DNA of 15,939 nucleotides from Synergistaceae bacterium (GTDB lineage Bacteria; Synergistota; Synergistia; Synergistales; Aminobacteriaceae). Position numbers and translations under genes: made by a program. The DNA lies in contig JAFTBA010000123.1 in NCBI GenBank assembly GCA_017458545.1, positions 1 to 15,939 of the forward strand, read 5' to 3'. The notes below the pieces were generated by a model that worked only from the letters and a program-made list of their open reading frames with translations, did no database searches and was not told the origin of the DNA. Below, in pieces: positions 7,242 to 13,497 of the stretch; position 1 is the stretch's first letter; each line of letters begins with the position of its first letter.

Positions 7242-7284
7242 GATTGAAACTCTCCTTTGTGTAAAAATCTCGTGTGTGAGAGTA

Positions 7285-7290
7285 ATTATA
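7285..7290 (-). promoter_or_regulatory. candidate -10 box for the phosphofructokinase gene
   Basis: A perfect TATAAT lies on the - strand, giving a predicted start near 7278 and a leader of about 36 bases. No good -35 sequence is seen 17 bases upstream, so an activator may be needed or the site may be weak. It lies in the 91-base gap after the permease gene. Confidence 0.4.
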
Positions 7291-7332
7291 CAGTGATTTG
7301 GCAATTTTTTGAGCCGTCTTTGAACAAATCTG

Positions 7333-8241
7333 TTACACAACAAAGTCAACAATTAATCCGTTCACAAGCGAATACAGAATCACAAACCCTAAATACCCCA
7401 TGAACTTCCGAAACCCTAAAACTATTTTCAGCGCACCCAAGTTCGTTATCTTCGTTGCAGGCCCCGTAATCATAAACGCACTCGCACTCGCCATACTCAT
7501 ACCGTCAGCAAGCCACATTTGCAGCAGCGGTATCGTTCCTCCTCCGCAAGCATACAACGGCACTCCTATAGTTGCTGCCATCAGTACACCGAAACCGTTT
7601 TTCCTCCCGAACAGCCTCGCAAATGACTCGGCAGGTACATACCTCATGAACAGCGCAGTCAAAAATATTCCTGCAAGAAACCATAAGCCCGTTGCTTTAA
7701 CGTTCCTTCCGAAATTTTTGATGTACCTCAGAAAAATATTCGGGTCAGTATCGCGGTTAGAGGTCCCGTAAAATCCGGAGAAACTGAAAAATTTTTGTCC
7801 CGTTAATCTCCCGTATAAATTCACTGCAAGCCCTGCTGAAATTCCGCAGAAAAAACACGACAGCACTCTCACCGTTAAAGCCGTTGTTCCCAATGCAGTA
7901 CTGTATACGATTAATTGAGGGTTAAGGAGTATCGAGGACATCATAAAAGCTGCAAGCCAGTCTTCACGCATTCCCTTCTCATTGAACGAAGCTGCTATCG
8001 GAATCGTTCCGTACATGCACAGAGGTGATGCTATCCCTAATATGCACGCAGGAACAATCCCGAATATACTCAGCTTCTTACCGCTCATTGACGCAAATAA
8101 TCCGTGTATCTTCTCTTTACCGAAAACTGATACGAATGAACCTATAGCCATTCCCAACAGCCAGTAAACATATATCTGTTCAAGCTGAAGCGTGAAGTAA
8201 TACCAAAGATAAATAAACTCCCTTCGTAATATGCTAGTCAA
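7333..8241 (-). CDS. putative permease, COG0701 / ArsP-like (DUF318)
   Basis: A 302-residue polytopic inner-membrane protein with about eight hydrophobic segments. It shows the two pseudo-repeated signature regions of the DUF318/YraQ/ArsP family: ASPLCMYGTIPIAASFNEKGM (about 71-91) and GVPLYACGGGTIPLLQMWLADGM (about 227-249), each with a Cys near the helix break, then MITGPATKITNL. Family members include organoarsenical exporters, but most have no known substrate, so arsenic should not be assumed. The start TTG at 8241 overlaps the DUF362 gene by 8 bases and has no Shine-Dalgarno sequence, suggesting translational coupling; the precise start is uncertain. An AAGGGAG lies slightly downstream but has no ordinary start codon in frame at a proper distance. 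Co-transcription with the exported DUF362 protein suggests a shared function. Confidence 0.8.
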   Translation of the reverse strand: MTSILRREFIYLWYYFTLQLEQIYVYWLLGMAIGSFVSVFGKEKIHGLFASMSGKKLSIFGIVPACILGIASPLCMYGTIPIAASFNEKGMREDWLAAFMMSSILLNPQLIVYSTALGTTALTVRVLSCFFCGISAGLAVNLYGRLTGQKFFSFSGFYGTSNRDTDPNIFLRYIKNFGRNVKATGLWFLAGIFLTALFMRYVPAESFARLFGRKNGFGVLMAATIGVPLYACGGGTIPLLQMWLADGMSMASASAFMITGPATKITNLGALKIVLGFRKFMGYLGFVILYSLVNGLIVDFVV

Positions 8242-9169
8242 TGTTCACAAAGTCGTATGCTCTTGAACCCAGTCCGATTGCCTCAGCGTGTTCAACAGTA
8301 TGAATACCGTGCTTAGACTCCATACGTTTGATTAACGACTGACCGTCGGGAGCTTTGTAGACCAAATCAACACATGCCTGATCCAATGCAACAGGGTCAA
8401 GCGAACCCAATATACCTATGTCGTGCATATCAGGCGCAGCAGGGTTACCGTCACAATCGCAGTCAATCGAAAGGTGATTCATTACGCTGATGTACATGAT
8501 ACGTTTGCCGCCGTCTAAACTGTCTGAAACTGCTTTAGCTGCTTCGGCCATTGACTCAAGGAAATCATCCTGTTTGTCGTACCATATGCTTCCAGAATCC
8601 TTAGTGCCTGCAGTGTGAATGATTACTTTACCGCGAGGCGATGCAATACCGATTGAGATGTTCTTCAAAGCTCCTCCGAAACCTCCCATTGCATGGCCCT
8701 TGAAGTGAGTGAGTACCAGAACGAAATCGTAATCCTTAAAATGCGAACCTACAACATCCTCCTTGAGGTGTTTGCCGCCGGTAACAGGGAGCGAAATTTC
8801 GCCTTCCTCGTCCATGATGTCGACCTTCGCTATCTTCGTGAACCCGTGATCCTCAGCTACCTGCCTGTGCATTGCAGTGCTTGCGCGCGAACCGCCGTAT
8901 GCTGTGTTGCATTCAACGATTGTGCCGTTGACTTTCTTAACGAGTTCGCCGATTAGCGAGGGTGAGAGGTAATGTGTGTTACCTGCCTCGCCTGTGCTGA
9001 GTTTAACGGCTACTTTGCCCGTTGCCTCACGGCCTAATGCGTTGTAGATAGCCATGATTCCTGCAGGTGAAATATCTTTCGTGAAGAATACTTTTGACTC
9101 CGCGAACGATGAACCTGCAATGACTGGAACGAATAATAACGCTGTGAATAATAATGTGAGTCGTTTCAT
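8234..9169 (-). CDS. exported DUF362 protein (COG2768-like, no ferredoxin domain)
   Basis: A 311-residue protein. Residues 1-23 form a signal peptide (MKRLTLLFTALLFVPVIAGSSFA), so it should act outside the cytoplasm. The rest is a DUF362 domain like COG2768 'Fe-S center' proteins: LTHFKGHAMGGFGGALKNISIGIASPRGK (about 154-182), a HTAG.. and YDKQDDFLESMAEAAKAV segment, then SIDCDCDGNPAAPD..DIGILGSLDPVALDQACVDLV. As I recall, most relatives also carry ferredoxin-type CxxCxxC clusters; none is present here. The remaining cysteines (IVEC, CDC, QACV) could bind a metal. DUF362 proteins have no settled biochemical role. The ATG at 9169 follows AGGAGG at 9181-9186 on the - strand. It starts a likely operon with the overlapping permease. 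Confidence 0.85.
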   Translation of the reverse strand: MKRLTLLFTALLFVPVIAGSSFAESKVFFTKDISPAGIMAIYNALGREATGKVAVKLSTGEAGNTHYLSPSLIGELVKKVNGTIVECNTAYGGSRASTAMHRQVAEDHGFTKIAKVDIMDEEGEISLPVTGGKHLKEDVVGSHFKDYDFVLVLTHFKGHAMGGFGGALKNISIGIASPRGKVIIHTAGTKDSGSIWYDKQDDFLESMAEAAKAVSDSLDGGKRIMYISVMNHLSIDCDCDGNPAAPDMHDIGILGSLDPVALDQACVDLVYKAPDGQSLIKRMESKHGIHTVEHAEAIGLGSRAYDFVNID

Positions 9170-9206
9170 ATGATGATTGCCTCCTGTAATTTTCAGATGT
9201 GAAAAA

Positions 9207-9235
9207 AATATATGTTGAAGTCGGGTTTAGGTCAA
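9207..9235 (-). promoter_or_regulatory. candidate promoter of the DUF362-permease operon
   Basis: On the - strand TTGACC (9235-9230) and TATATT (9212-9207) are separated by 17 bases. The predicted start near 9200 gives a leader of about 31 bases with the Shine-Dalgarno sequence in it. It sits in the divergent gap, about 20 bases from the opposite promoter. Confidence 0.6.
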
Positions 9236-9252
9236 GATATTTTTCGGCAACA

Positions 9253-9261
9253 TGCTACAAT
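9253..9261 (+). promoter_or_regulatory. candidate extended -10 promoter of the DUF533 gene
   Basis: TGC followed by TACAAT forms an extended -10 element (9253-9261) without a clear -35. The predicted start is near 9268, giving a leader of about 36 bases to the ATG at 9304. Confidence 0.45.
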
Positions 9262-9303
9262 CTTCAAGGCACAAAAACTTTTTCGGAAGGGAGATTTTTT
9301 CTC

Positions 9304-10044
9304 ATGGCATTAAACTTCATGGACTTACTAGGCTCTATAGTACAGGGCACTATGTCATCACCCGTTCAGAGTTCGAGAATGTCAAACGCAGGTAACGGCA
9401 TTCAGGATTTACTCGGCTCATTGCTCGGAGCAGGTCAGTCAGTCAAAAACAAAGTAGGCGGCGATAATCTTGCTGCCGGCGGAATAGGTGCATTACTCGG
9501 TGCTTTAATGGGCGGTTCAAGAAGCACAACGGCTAACACTCTGGGCGGAGGAATGATGGGTCTACTCGGTATGATGGCATACAAGGCCCTCAAGAACTCA
9601 ATGGGCGGAGCATCGGGGGCAGTCTCATCGCCTTCACAGCCTCAGCAGTATGTTCAGCCCACACCGCAGCAGCAGAATATTGACGCTGAAATAATCTTAA
9701 CGGCCATGATTGACGCTGCTAAAGCTGACGGACAGGTAGACTCCGATGAACTTGGCCGCATAATGAACACAATGAAGTCATCGGGAATAGGTCAGGAAGG
9801 TATGAACTACGTCATTCAGAAACTTCAGGGGCCTATGGAAACCGCTAAAATAGTTTCGGCGGTTAAGGGAAGACCTGACCTTGCGGCTCAGGTGTATTCT
9901 GCATCGCTTATGGCTATTAAGGTTGATACTGAGGCTGAACGCAGATATTTGGACAAACTTGCTAAGGCGATGGGATTAAGTCCTGCTGTTGTGAACAATA
10001 TTGAACAGCTTACCGGTTCAACTGAGGAAGATTTGCAGTGCTGA
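9304..10044 (+). CDS. DUF533 / TerB-like protein
   Basis: A 246-residue protein. The N-terminal half is rich in Gly, Met and Leu (GGIGALLGALMGGS, LGGGMMGLLGMMAYKAL), with a possible membrane-associating stretch around residues 55-100. A Pro/Gln linker (SQPQQYVQPTPQQQN) leads to a helical domain of about 120 residues. That domain starts IDAEIILTAMIDAAKADGQVDSDELGRIM, the metal-binding-like DG.vd..E pattern shared by TerB and the DUF533 (YebE) family. YebE-type proteins are thought to be membrane-associated; their function is unknown. The start at 9304 is chosen because AAGGGAG (9287-9293) precedes it. The frame is open from a GTG at 9199, but that adds 35 residues without family character and would span the promoter. 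Its last 35 bases overlap the convergent regulator gene. Confidence 0.82.
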   Translation: MALNFMDLLGSIVQGTMSSPVQSSRMSNAGNGIQDLLGSLLGAGQSVKNKVGGDNLAAGGIGALLGALMGGSRSTTANTLGGGMMGLLGMMAYKALKNSMGGASGAVSSPSQPQQYVQPTPQQQNIDAEIILTAMIDAAKADGQVDSDELGRIMNTMKSSGIGQEGMNYVIQKLQGPMETAKIVSAVKGRPDLAAQVYSASLMAIKVDTEAERRYLDKLAKAMGLSPAVVNNIEQLTGSTEEDLQC

Positions 10045-10408
10045 TTTTTTTTCGGTTAATGAGGTTCTCGACAAGCCTGTCGAACAGCTCATAGCCTTTC
10101 TCTGTGGGAGGGAGTTCGATTCTGGTTCCCTCCCCTTCAAATATTAACATTCCGTTAGCGCGTTCATCATGCGGGTAAGTAACAGCTGCACGTCCTGAAC
10201 CGTTTATAGTTTCGCGCTCTGCAACAATTTCATCAGGTGATACATGAAGTAAATTAGCAAGCTCTATAATTCTTGAACCGTTCGGAGTCGTTTCACCTGA
10301 TTCCCAGCGTCTTAAAGTAGCGATTGAGACACCTATTTTTTCAGCGAGATCTATTTGTGTCAAACCTGCTTTTTTTCTGAGCGTTCTGATATTTGACGAT
10401 ATTCTCAT
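10010..10408 (-). CDS. XRE-family transcriptional regulator
   Basis: A 132-residue cytoplasmic protein. Residues 5-62 form a helix-turn-helix of the Cro/C1 (XRE) type: IRTLRKKAGLTQIDLAEKIGVSIATLRRWESGETTPNG..IIELANLLHVSPDEIV. The C-terminal half (EGEGTRIELPPTEKGYELFDRLVENLINRKK) is not a domain I recognise and may serve oligomerisation or sensing. The ATG at 10408 is chosen because a TTGCAT/TATAAT promoter lies just upstream; an upstream extension in the same frame (to 10723) would run through the birA promoter and coding region. No strong Shine-Dalgarno sequence is seen. It is divergent from birA, and its 3' end overlaps the DUF533 gene by 35 bases tail to tail. An eight-A run near the 3' end encodes two lysines. 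Target unknown; self-regulation is typical for the family. Confidence 0.85.
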   Translation of the reverse strand: MRISSNIRTLRKKAGLTQIDLAEKIGVSIATLRRWESGETTPNGSRIIELANLLHVSPDEIVAERETINGSGRAAVTYPHDERANGMLIFEGEGTRIELPPTEKGYELFDRLVENLINRKKISTANLPQLNR

Positions 10409-10450
10409 ATTTATTTGATCACTGCTTTCACAAAAGATTGAATTTGCATA

Positions 10451-10480
10451 ATTATAACTGTCAAAATATCTTTCATGCAA
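10451..10480 (-). promoter_or_regulatory. candidate promoter of the XRE regulator
   Basis: On the - strand TTGCAT (10480-10475) and TATAAT (10456-10451) are separated by 18 bases. The predicted start near 10444 leaves about 36 bases of leader. The -35 box is 22 bases from the BirA operator, so BirA binding might also affect this gene. Confidence 0.5.
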
Positions 10481-10502
10481 GAATGTAATCATAAAATTCA
10501 TA

Positions 10503-10536
10503 TTGTAAACCTTGAACCTGATAAAAAAGTTTACAA
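10503..10536 (+). promoter_or_regulatory. BirA operator (biotin-responsive)
   Basis: A perfect inverted repeat TTGTAAAC (10503-10510) and GTTTACAA (10529-10536) with 18 bases between the arms. The arms match the known BirA/BioR-type biotin operator TTGTAAACC..GGTTTACAA of many Gram-negative bacteria. The published consensus spacing, as I recall it, is a base or two shorter. The right arm covers the -35 box of birA. Bound BirA-biotinyl-AMP dimer should therefore block birA-bioY transcription when biotin is plentiful. Confidence 0.88.
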
Positions 10537-10558
10537 CAAAAAAATTCTGTGGTATATA
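10530..10558 (+). promoter_or_regulatory. promoter of birA-bioY
   Basis: TTTACA (10530-10535) and TATATA (10553-10558) are separated by 17 bases. The -35 lies inside the right arm of the BirA operator. The expected transcription start (about 10565) falls at the birA start codon, so the mRNA may be leaderless. Confidence 0.7.
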
Positions 10559-10565
10559 TACTTTC

Positions 10566-11570
10566 ATGATGAAGACAAAAATTTTGAATGAACTTGAAGC
10601 GCAAAGAGGCAAATTCGTATCCGGTGAAGAGCTTGCGGACTCATTAGGAGTATCACGCGCTGCCGTCTGGAAATCAATCGAAATATTACGGAAGGAAGGA
10701 CACAAAATAACAGCTGTAACCAATAAAGGCTACATGCTAGAAAAATTCAGCGATGTTCTGACGGAAAAAGGCATTAAAAAAAATCTGAGCGCTGACACTA
10801 AAATTTCACAGGTAATATGTCTGCTTAAAACCGATTCGACAAACAATTTCGCCAAACATCTCGCCATGAACGGTGAACCTCACGGAACATTAGTTACCGC
10901 TAATTATCAGACAGCAGGTCGCGGACGAAGAGGACATACATTCGAGTCCCCTGCAGGAACAGGGCTGTATATGTCGCTGATACTGAGACCGAACTCTGAC
11001 TCTGGAAAATTCCAGATGATTACTGTTGCCGATGCCGTTGCAGTGTGCATGGCCGTTGAAGAACTTTACCCGAAGGCTCGCGGTAACATAGGCATTAAGT
11101 GGGTCAACGATGTTTATTTCAGAGGCAGGAAAATTTCGGGAATACTTACTGAGGCAGTTACGGGTTTCGAGAGCGGTGAAATCGAAAGCGTTGTTACTGG
11201 TATAGGCATTAACGTTTCAACAAAAAATTTCAGCACTGAAACATCACTTACGGCAGGCTCAATTTTCAGTGAAGATAATGATGATGATGATGAACAGCGT
11301 TTCAGCCGTGATGAACTTTGTGCAAGAGTCGCAGACCTGATAATGTCATTTGCCGATGACCTCGATAACCCCGAAATCATTAACGCTTACCGTAAACGTT
11401 CAATCTTAACGGGTCAGGATATAACTTACATGAAGGACGACAGGATACATTACGCTCATGTTATCGGCATAGATGACTCGGGAGGCTTAATGATTCTGAA
11501 TGACGAGGGCGTTAATGAAACGCTGAGATCCGGCGAAGTGTTCAGCGTAAGAAAGGAGAAGAACTTATAA
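10566..11570 (+). CDS. birA: bifunctional biotin ligase / biotin operon repressor
   Basis: A 334-residue class II biotin protein ligase, which makes biotinyl-5'-AMP and attaches biotin to carrier lysines, and also acts as a repressor. Residues 5-58 are a winged helix (ILNELEAQRGKFVSGEELADSLGVSRAAVWKSIEILRKEGHKI..NKGYML). The catalytic domain follows: KTDSTNNFAK (88-97), the biotinyl-AMP loop GRGRRGH (118-124), GLYMSLILRP, KWVNDV (178-183; usually KWPND), and Lys189 in GRKISGILTE. An Asp-rich insert (DNDDDDEQ) near residue 240 comes from a GAT microrepeat. A C-terminal SH3-like domain with a closing GEVFSV motif completes it. ATG at 10566 or 10569; no Shine-Dalgarno sequence precedes either. 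The operator at 10503-10536 argues that it regulates itself and bioY. Confidence 0.95.
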   Translation: MMKTKILNELEAQRGKFVSGEELADSLGVSRAAVWKSIEILRKEGHKITAVTNKGYMLEKFSDVLTEKGIKKNLSADTKISQVICLLKTDSTNNFAKHLAMNGEPHGTLVTANYQTAGRGRRGHTFESPAGTGLYMSLILRPNSDSGKFQMITVADAVAVCMAVEELYPKARGNIGIKWVNDVYFRGRKISGILTEAVTGFESGEIESVVTGIGINVSTKNFSTETSLTAGSIFSEDNDDDDEQRFSRDELCARVADLIMSFADDLDNPEIINAYRKRSILTGQDITYMKDDRIHYAHVIGIDDSGGLMILNDEGVNETLRSGEVFSVRKEKNL

Positions 11571-11572
11571 TC

Positions 11573-12112
11573 ATGACTGCAGCAAGAAAATTAACGCTTT
11601 GTGCATTGTTCGCAGCTTTAATCGCAGCAGGTACTCACATCAAAATACCTACACCGCTTTTACCGCTGACACTTCAGACTCTTTTTGTTGTGCTGTCGGG
11701 ACTCGTTTTAGGGAGGAAGTACGGAGCATTAAGCGTATGCGTTTACGTTCTGGCAGGGTTAATGGGTCTTCCTGTTTTCACGGGGTCAGTGCTTAACCCT
11801 ACATTCGGGTACATAGTAGGATTTATTCCGGGCGCATGGCTGGCAGGATATATCGCCGAAAGATTCAGGCCGTGTTTTATGACGTGGCTGCTCGGAGCGT
11901 TGGCAGGTATGGCAGTGATTTATGCGTTCGGGATTCCGTACTATTATGTGATGTCTAAATATTATTTGGGCAACGAACTAGGTGCTAAAACTTTGCTTAT
12001 TTACTTTGTGCTTATGCCTCTGCCCGGAGATATTGCGAAAAGTTTTGCGGCAGGATTAGCGGTTCAGAGGCTTGCAGTATTTTTCCCTGACAATTTCACA
12101 TGGAGAAGGTAA
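11573..12112 (+). CDS. bioY: biotin transporter subunit BioY (ECF S component)
   Basis: A 179-residue inner-membrane protein with about six hydrophobic segments. It is the substrate-binding subunit of an energy-coupling-factor biotin importer. Typical BioY sequence is visible: TPLLPLTLQTLFVVLSGLVLGRKYGALSVCVYVLAGLMGLPVF (about 27-69), then NPTFGYIVGFIPGAWLAGYIAER (75-97), and near the end PLPGDIAKSFAAGLAV. The ECF module genes (ecfA, ecfT) are not in this window, so it either shares a general module elsewhere or works alone. The ATG is 2 bases after the birA stop, with AAAGGAG at 11552-11558, a rather long 14 bases away. It should be co-repressed with birA through the upstream operator. Confidence 0.93.
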   Translation: MTAARKLTLCALFAALIAAGTHIKIPTPLLPLTLQTLFVVLSGLVLGRKYGALSVCVYVLAGLMGLPVFTGSVLNPTFGYIVGFIPGAWLAGYIAERFRPCFMTWLLGALAGMAVIYAFGIPYYYVMSKYYLGNELGAKTLLIYFVLMPLPGDIAKSFAAGLAVQRLAVFFPDNFTWRR

Positions 12113-12113
12113 C

Positions 12114-12156
12114 AAAAAAACCCCCCTCAGCTTAAAGGGGGGTATTTGACTGTTTT
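12114..12156. terminator. bidirectional terminator between bioY and the parA-like gene
   Basis: ACCCCCC (12120-12126) pairs with GGGGGGT (12137-12143) around a 10-base loop. On the - strand a run of seven T follows the stem directly, a strong terminator for the ParA-like gene. On the + strand a looser TATTTGACTGTTTTTT follows, enough to end bioY. Confidence 0.82.
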
Positions 12157-13497
12157 TTACATGTAGACTTCGGCAGAGCCGTTTTCGTCCCATTTAATCA
12201 CGCACCTGAGAGGCTCTATAATCTGATCCGAATACATCGCGGGCCATAAAGTATCCGACTCATCGTTGAGAACATAGAACGTATACCTGTCTTTATCAGA
12301 GTCCTCAAAGTCCTCGCGCAGTAATCTCACATCAAGTTCACCGCGCGAAACATAAACAGACCTCAGCAGATTGTTCCAAGTTACTTTCTCTCTGTCAGGC
12401 AGTATGTCGAGAACGTCCTGAATTATTCCCTCTTCGTATGACCCCAGCACAACATCATTCGTCTTAGGCTGTGCAGGAGGTTCGGGTACATTAGGTACAG
12501 GCACAATTTCAGTAGTTGATACCTGTTCGGGTTCAACAACAGCTGTCTCAACGCTCACCGTTTCAACAGGCGCAACAGGCTGCTCAGTATTCCCGTTTTC
12601 TTGGGGAGCGTCAGGTTCAGGCTGTTCCTCAGTGTCATGTTCGGGTTCGGGTTCAGCTGTGATTACTGTTTCGGTTACTGTTACTGTTACGGGCTCAGGT
12701 TCTTTCAGCGAAGGTTTATCCGGAGTAACGGTCTCACCGTTCCCGAATCGCTTCAGAAATTCCTCAGTTACTGCCCTGTAACATTCAGCACCTTTAGATT
12801 TGGGCTCGTACTCGAATATAGATGTCCCCATGCTTGACGCTTCAACTATGCTGACGTTCTGCCTCACGTAATTCTCGAACAGGAGTTCACCGAATGCCTT
12901 GCGAACGTCCTCATATATTTTCCGTGAAATATAGAGTCTGGGATTGTAGTTAGTCATCAGTATTCCGCCTATTTCAAGCTCAGGGTTAAGCCTTTCGCGG
13001 AATATCCCCATTGAACGGTCGAGCAGTCTCAAGCCGAACAGACTATAGAATCCTCCGTCCATAGGGACAATGATTCTGTTACATGCTGCGAGTACGTTCT
13101 GCGTGAACACTCCGAGCTGCGGGGGACTGTCGAGCAGAATATAGTCGTATCTGTCAGCGTCAATTTTAGCGAGCGCGTCCCTTAATGCAGTATGACTGCT
13201 GACAGGGCCTTCATTGTTGAGTTCAGCCATGACCAGACTTAATGAACTGGGTACAATGTCAATACCTTCCTTAGTGCTTATAACATCGTCCCATTCGACA
13301 GCACCCGAAAGCAAATTGAACACCTGCGGATCTGTCGGTGAAGGATTGAGTCCGAAACCTGCGCTCAAATTGCTCTGAGGGTCCATGTCTATAGCTGCGA
13401 CTTTCTTACCTGCTTTGGCCAACGCAGCAGCTATGTTCTGACAAGCAGTTGTTTTGCCTACTCCGCCTTTAAGATTGCAGAAGCCTATTATCATCAT
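12157..13497 (-). CDS. ParA/Soj-type ATPase with long C-terminal extension
   Basis: A 446-residue protein; usual ParA proteins have about 260. Residues 2-251 are a ParA/MinD-superfamily ATPase: deviant Walker A KGGVGKTT (10-17, signature Lys10 and Lys15), Walker A' DMDPQSNLS (37-45), Walker B YILLDSPP (119-126). Such ATPases place DNA or protein cargo by cycling on the nucleoid or membrane. A Pro/Glu/Val-rich linker (about 252-347; EPEPVTVTVTET, EQPEPDAPQ) follows, then a C-terminal domain of about 100 residues (EEGIIQDVLDILPDREKVTWNNLL .. YTFYVLNDES .. CVIKWDENG) that I do not recognise. No parB gene or parS-like cluster is adjacent, so chromosome segregation is unlikely. The start ATG overlaps the TPR gene stop (ATGA), with AGGCGG just upstream. 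Cargo positioning with the secreted partner is an inference. Confidence 0.85.
   Translation of the reverse strand: MMIIGFCNLKGGVGKTTACQNIAAALAKAGKKVAAIDMDPQSNLSAGFGLNPSPTDPQVFNLLSGAVEWDDVISTKEGIDIVPSSLSLVMAELNNEGPVSSHTALRDALAKIDADRYDYILLDSPPQLGVFTQNVLAACNRIIVPMDGGFYSLFGLRLLDRSMGIFRERLNPELEIGGILMTNYNPRLYISRKIYEDVRKAFGELLFENYVRQNVSIVEASSMGTSIFEYEPKSKGAECYRAVTEEFLKRFGNGETVTPDKPSLKEPEPVTVTVTETVITAEPEPEHDTEEQPEPDAPQENGNTEQPVAPVETVSVETAVVEPEQVSTTEIVPVPNVPEPPAQPKTNDVVLGSYEEGIIQDVLDILPDREKVTWNNLLRSVYVSRGELDVRLLREDFEDSDKDRYTFYVLNDESDTLWPAMYSDQIIEPLRCVIKWDENGSAEVYM

Noticed and set aside
7242..7352. N-terminal extension of the phosphofructokinase frame
   Set aside because: It has no family similarity and would contain the -10 box and Shine-Dalgarno sequence of the TTG start at 7241.
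9199..9303. N-terminal extension of the DUF533 protein from GTG 9199
   Set aside because: It spans the likely promoter, lacks a ribosome binding site and ends at an ATG with a good AAGGGAG before it.
10409..10723. Upstream extension of the XRE regulator frame
   Set aside because: It crosses the birA operator, promoter and coding start; the promoter for the short form lies within it.
12157..13497. Plasmid or chromosome partition locus
   Set aside because: No parB, no parS-like repeats and no replication gene are adjacent, and the protein has an atypical extension.
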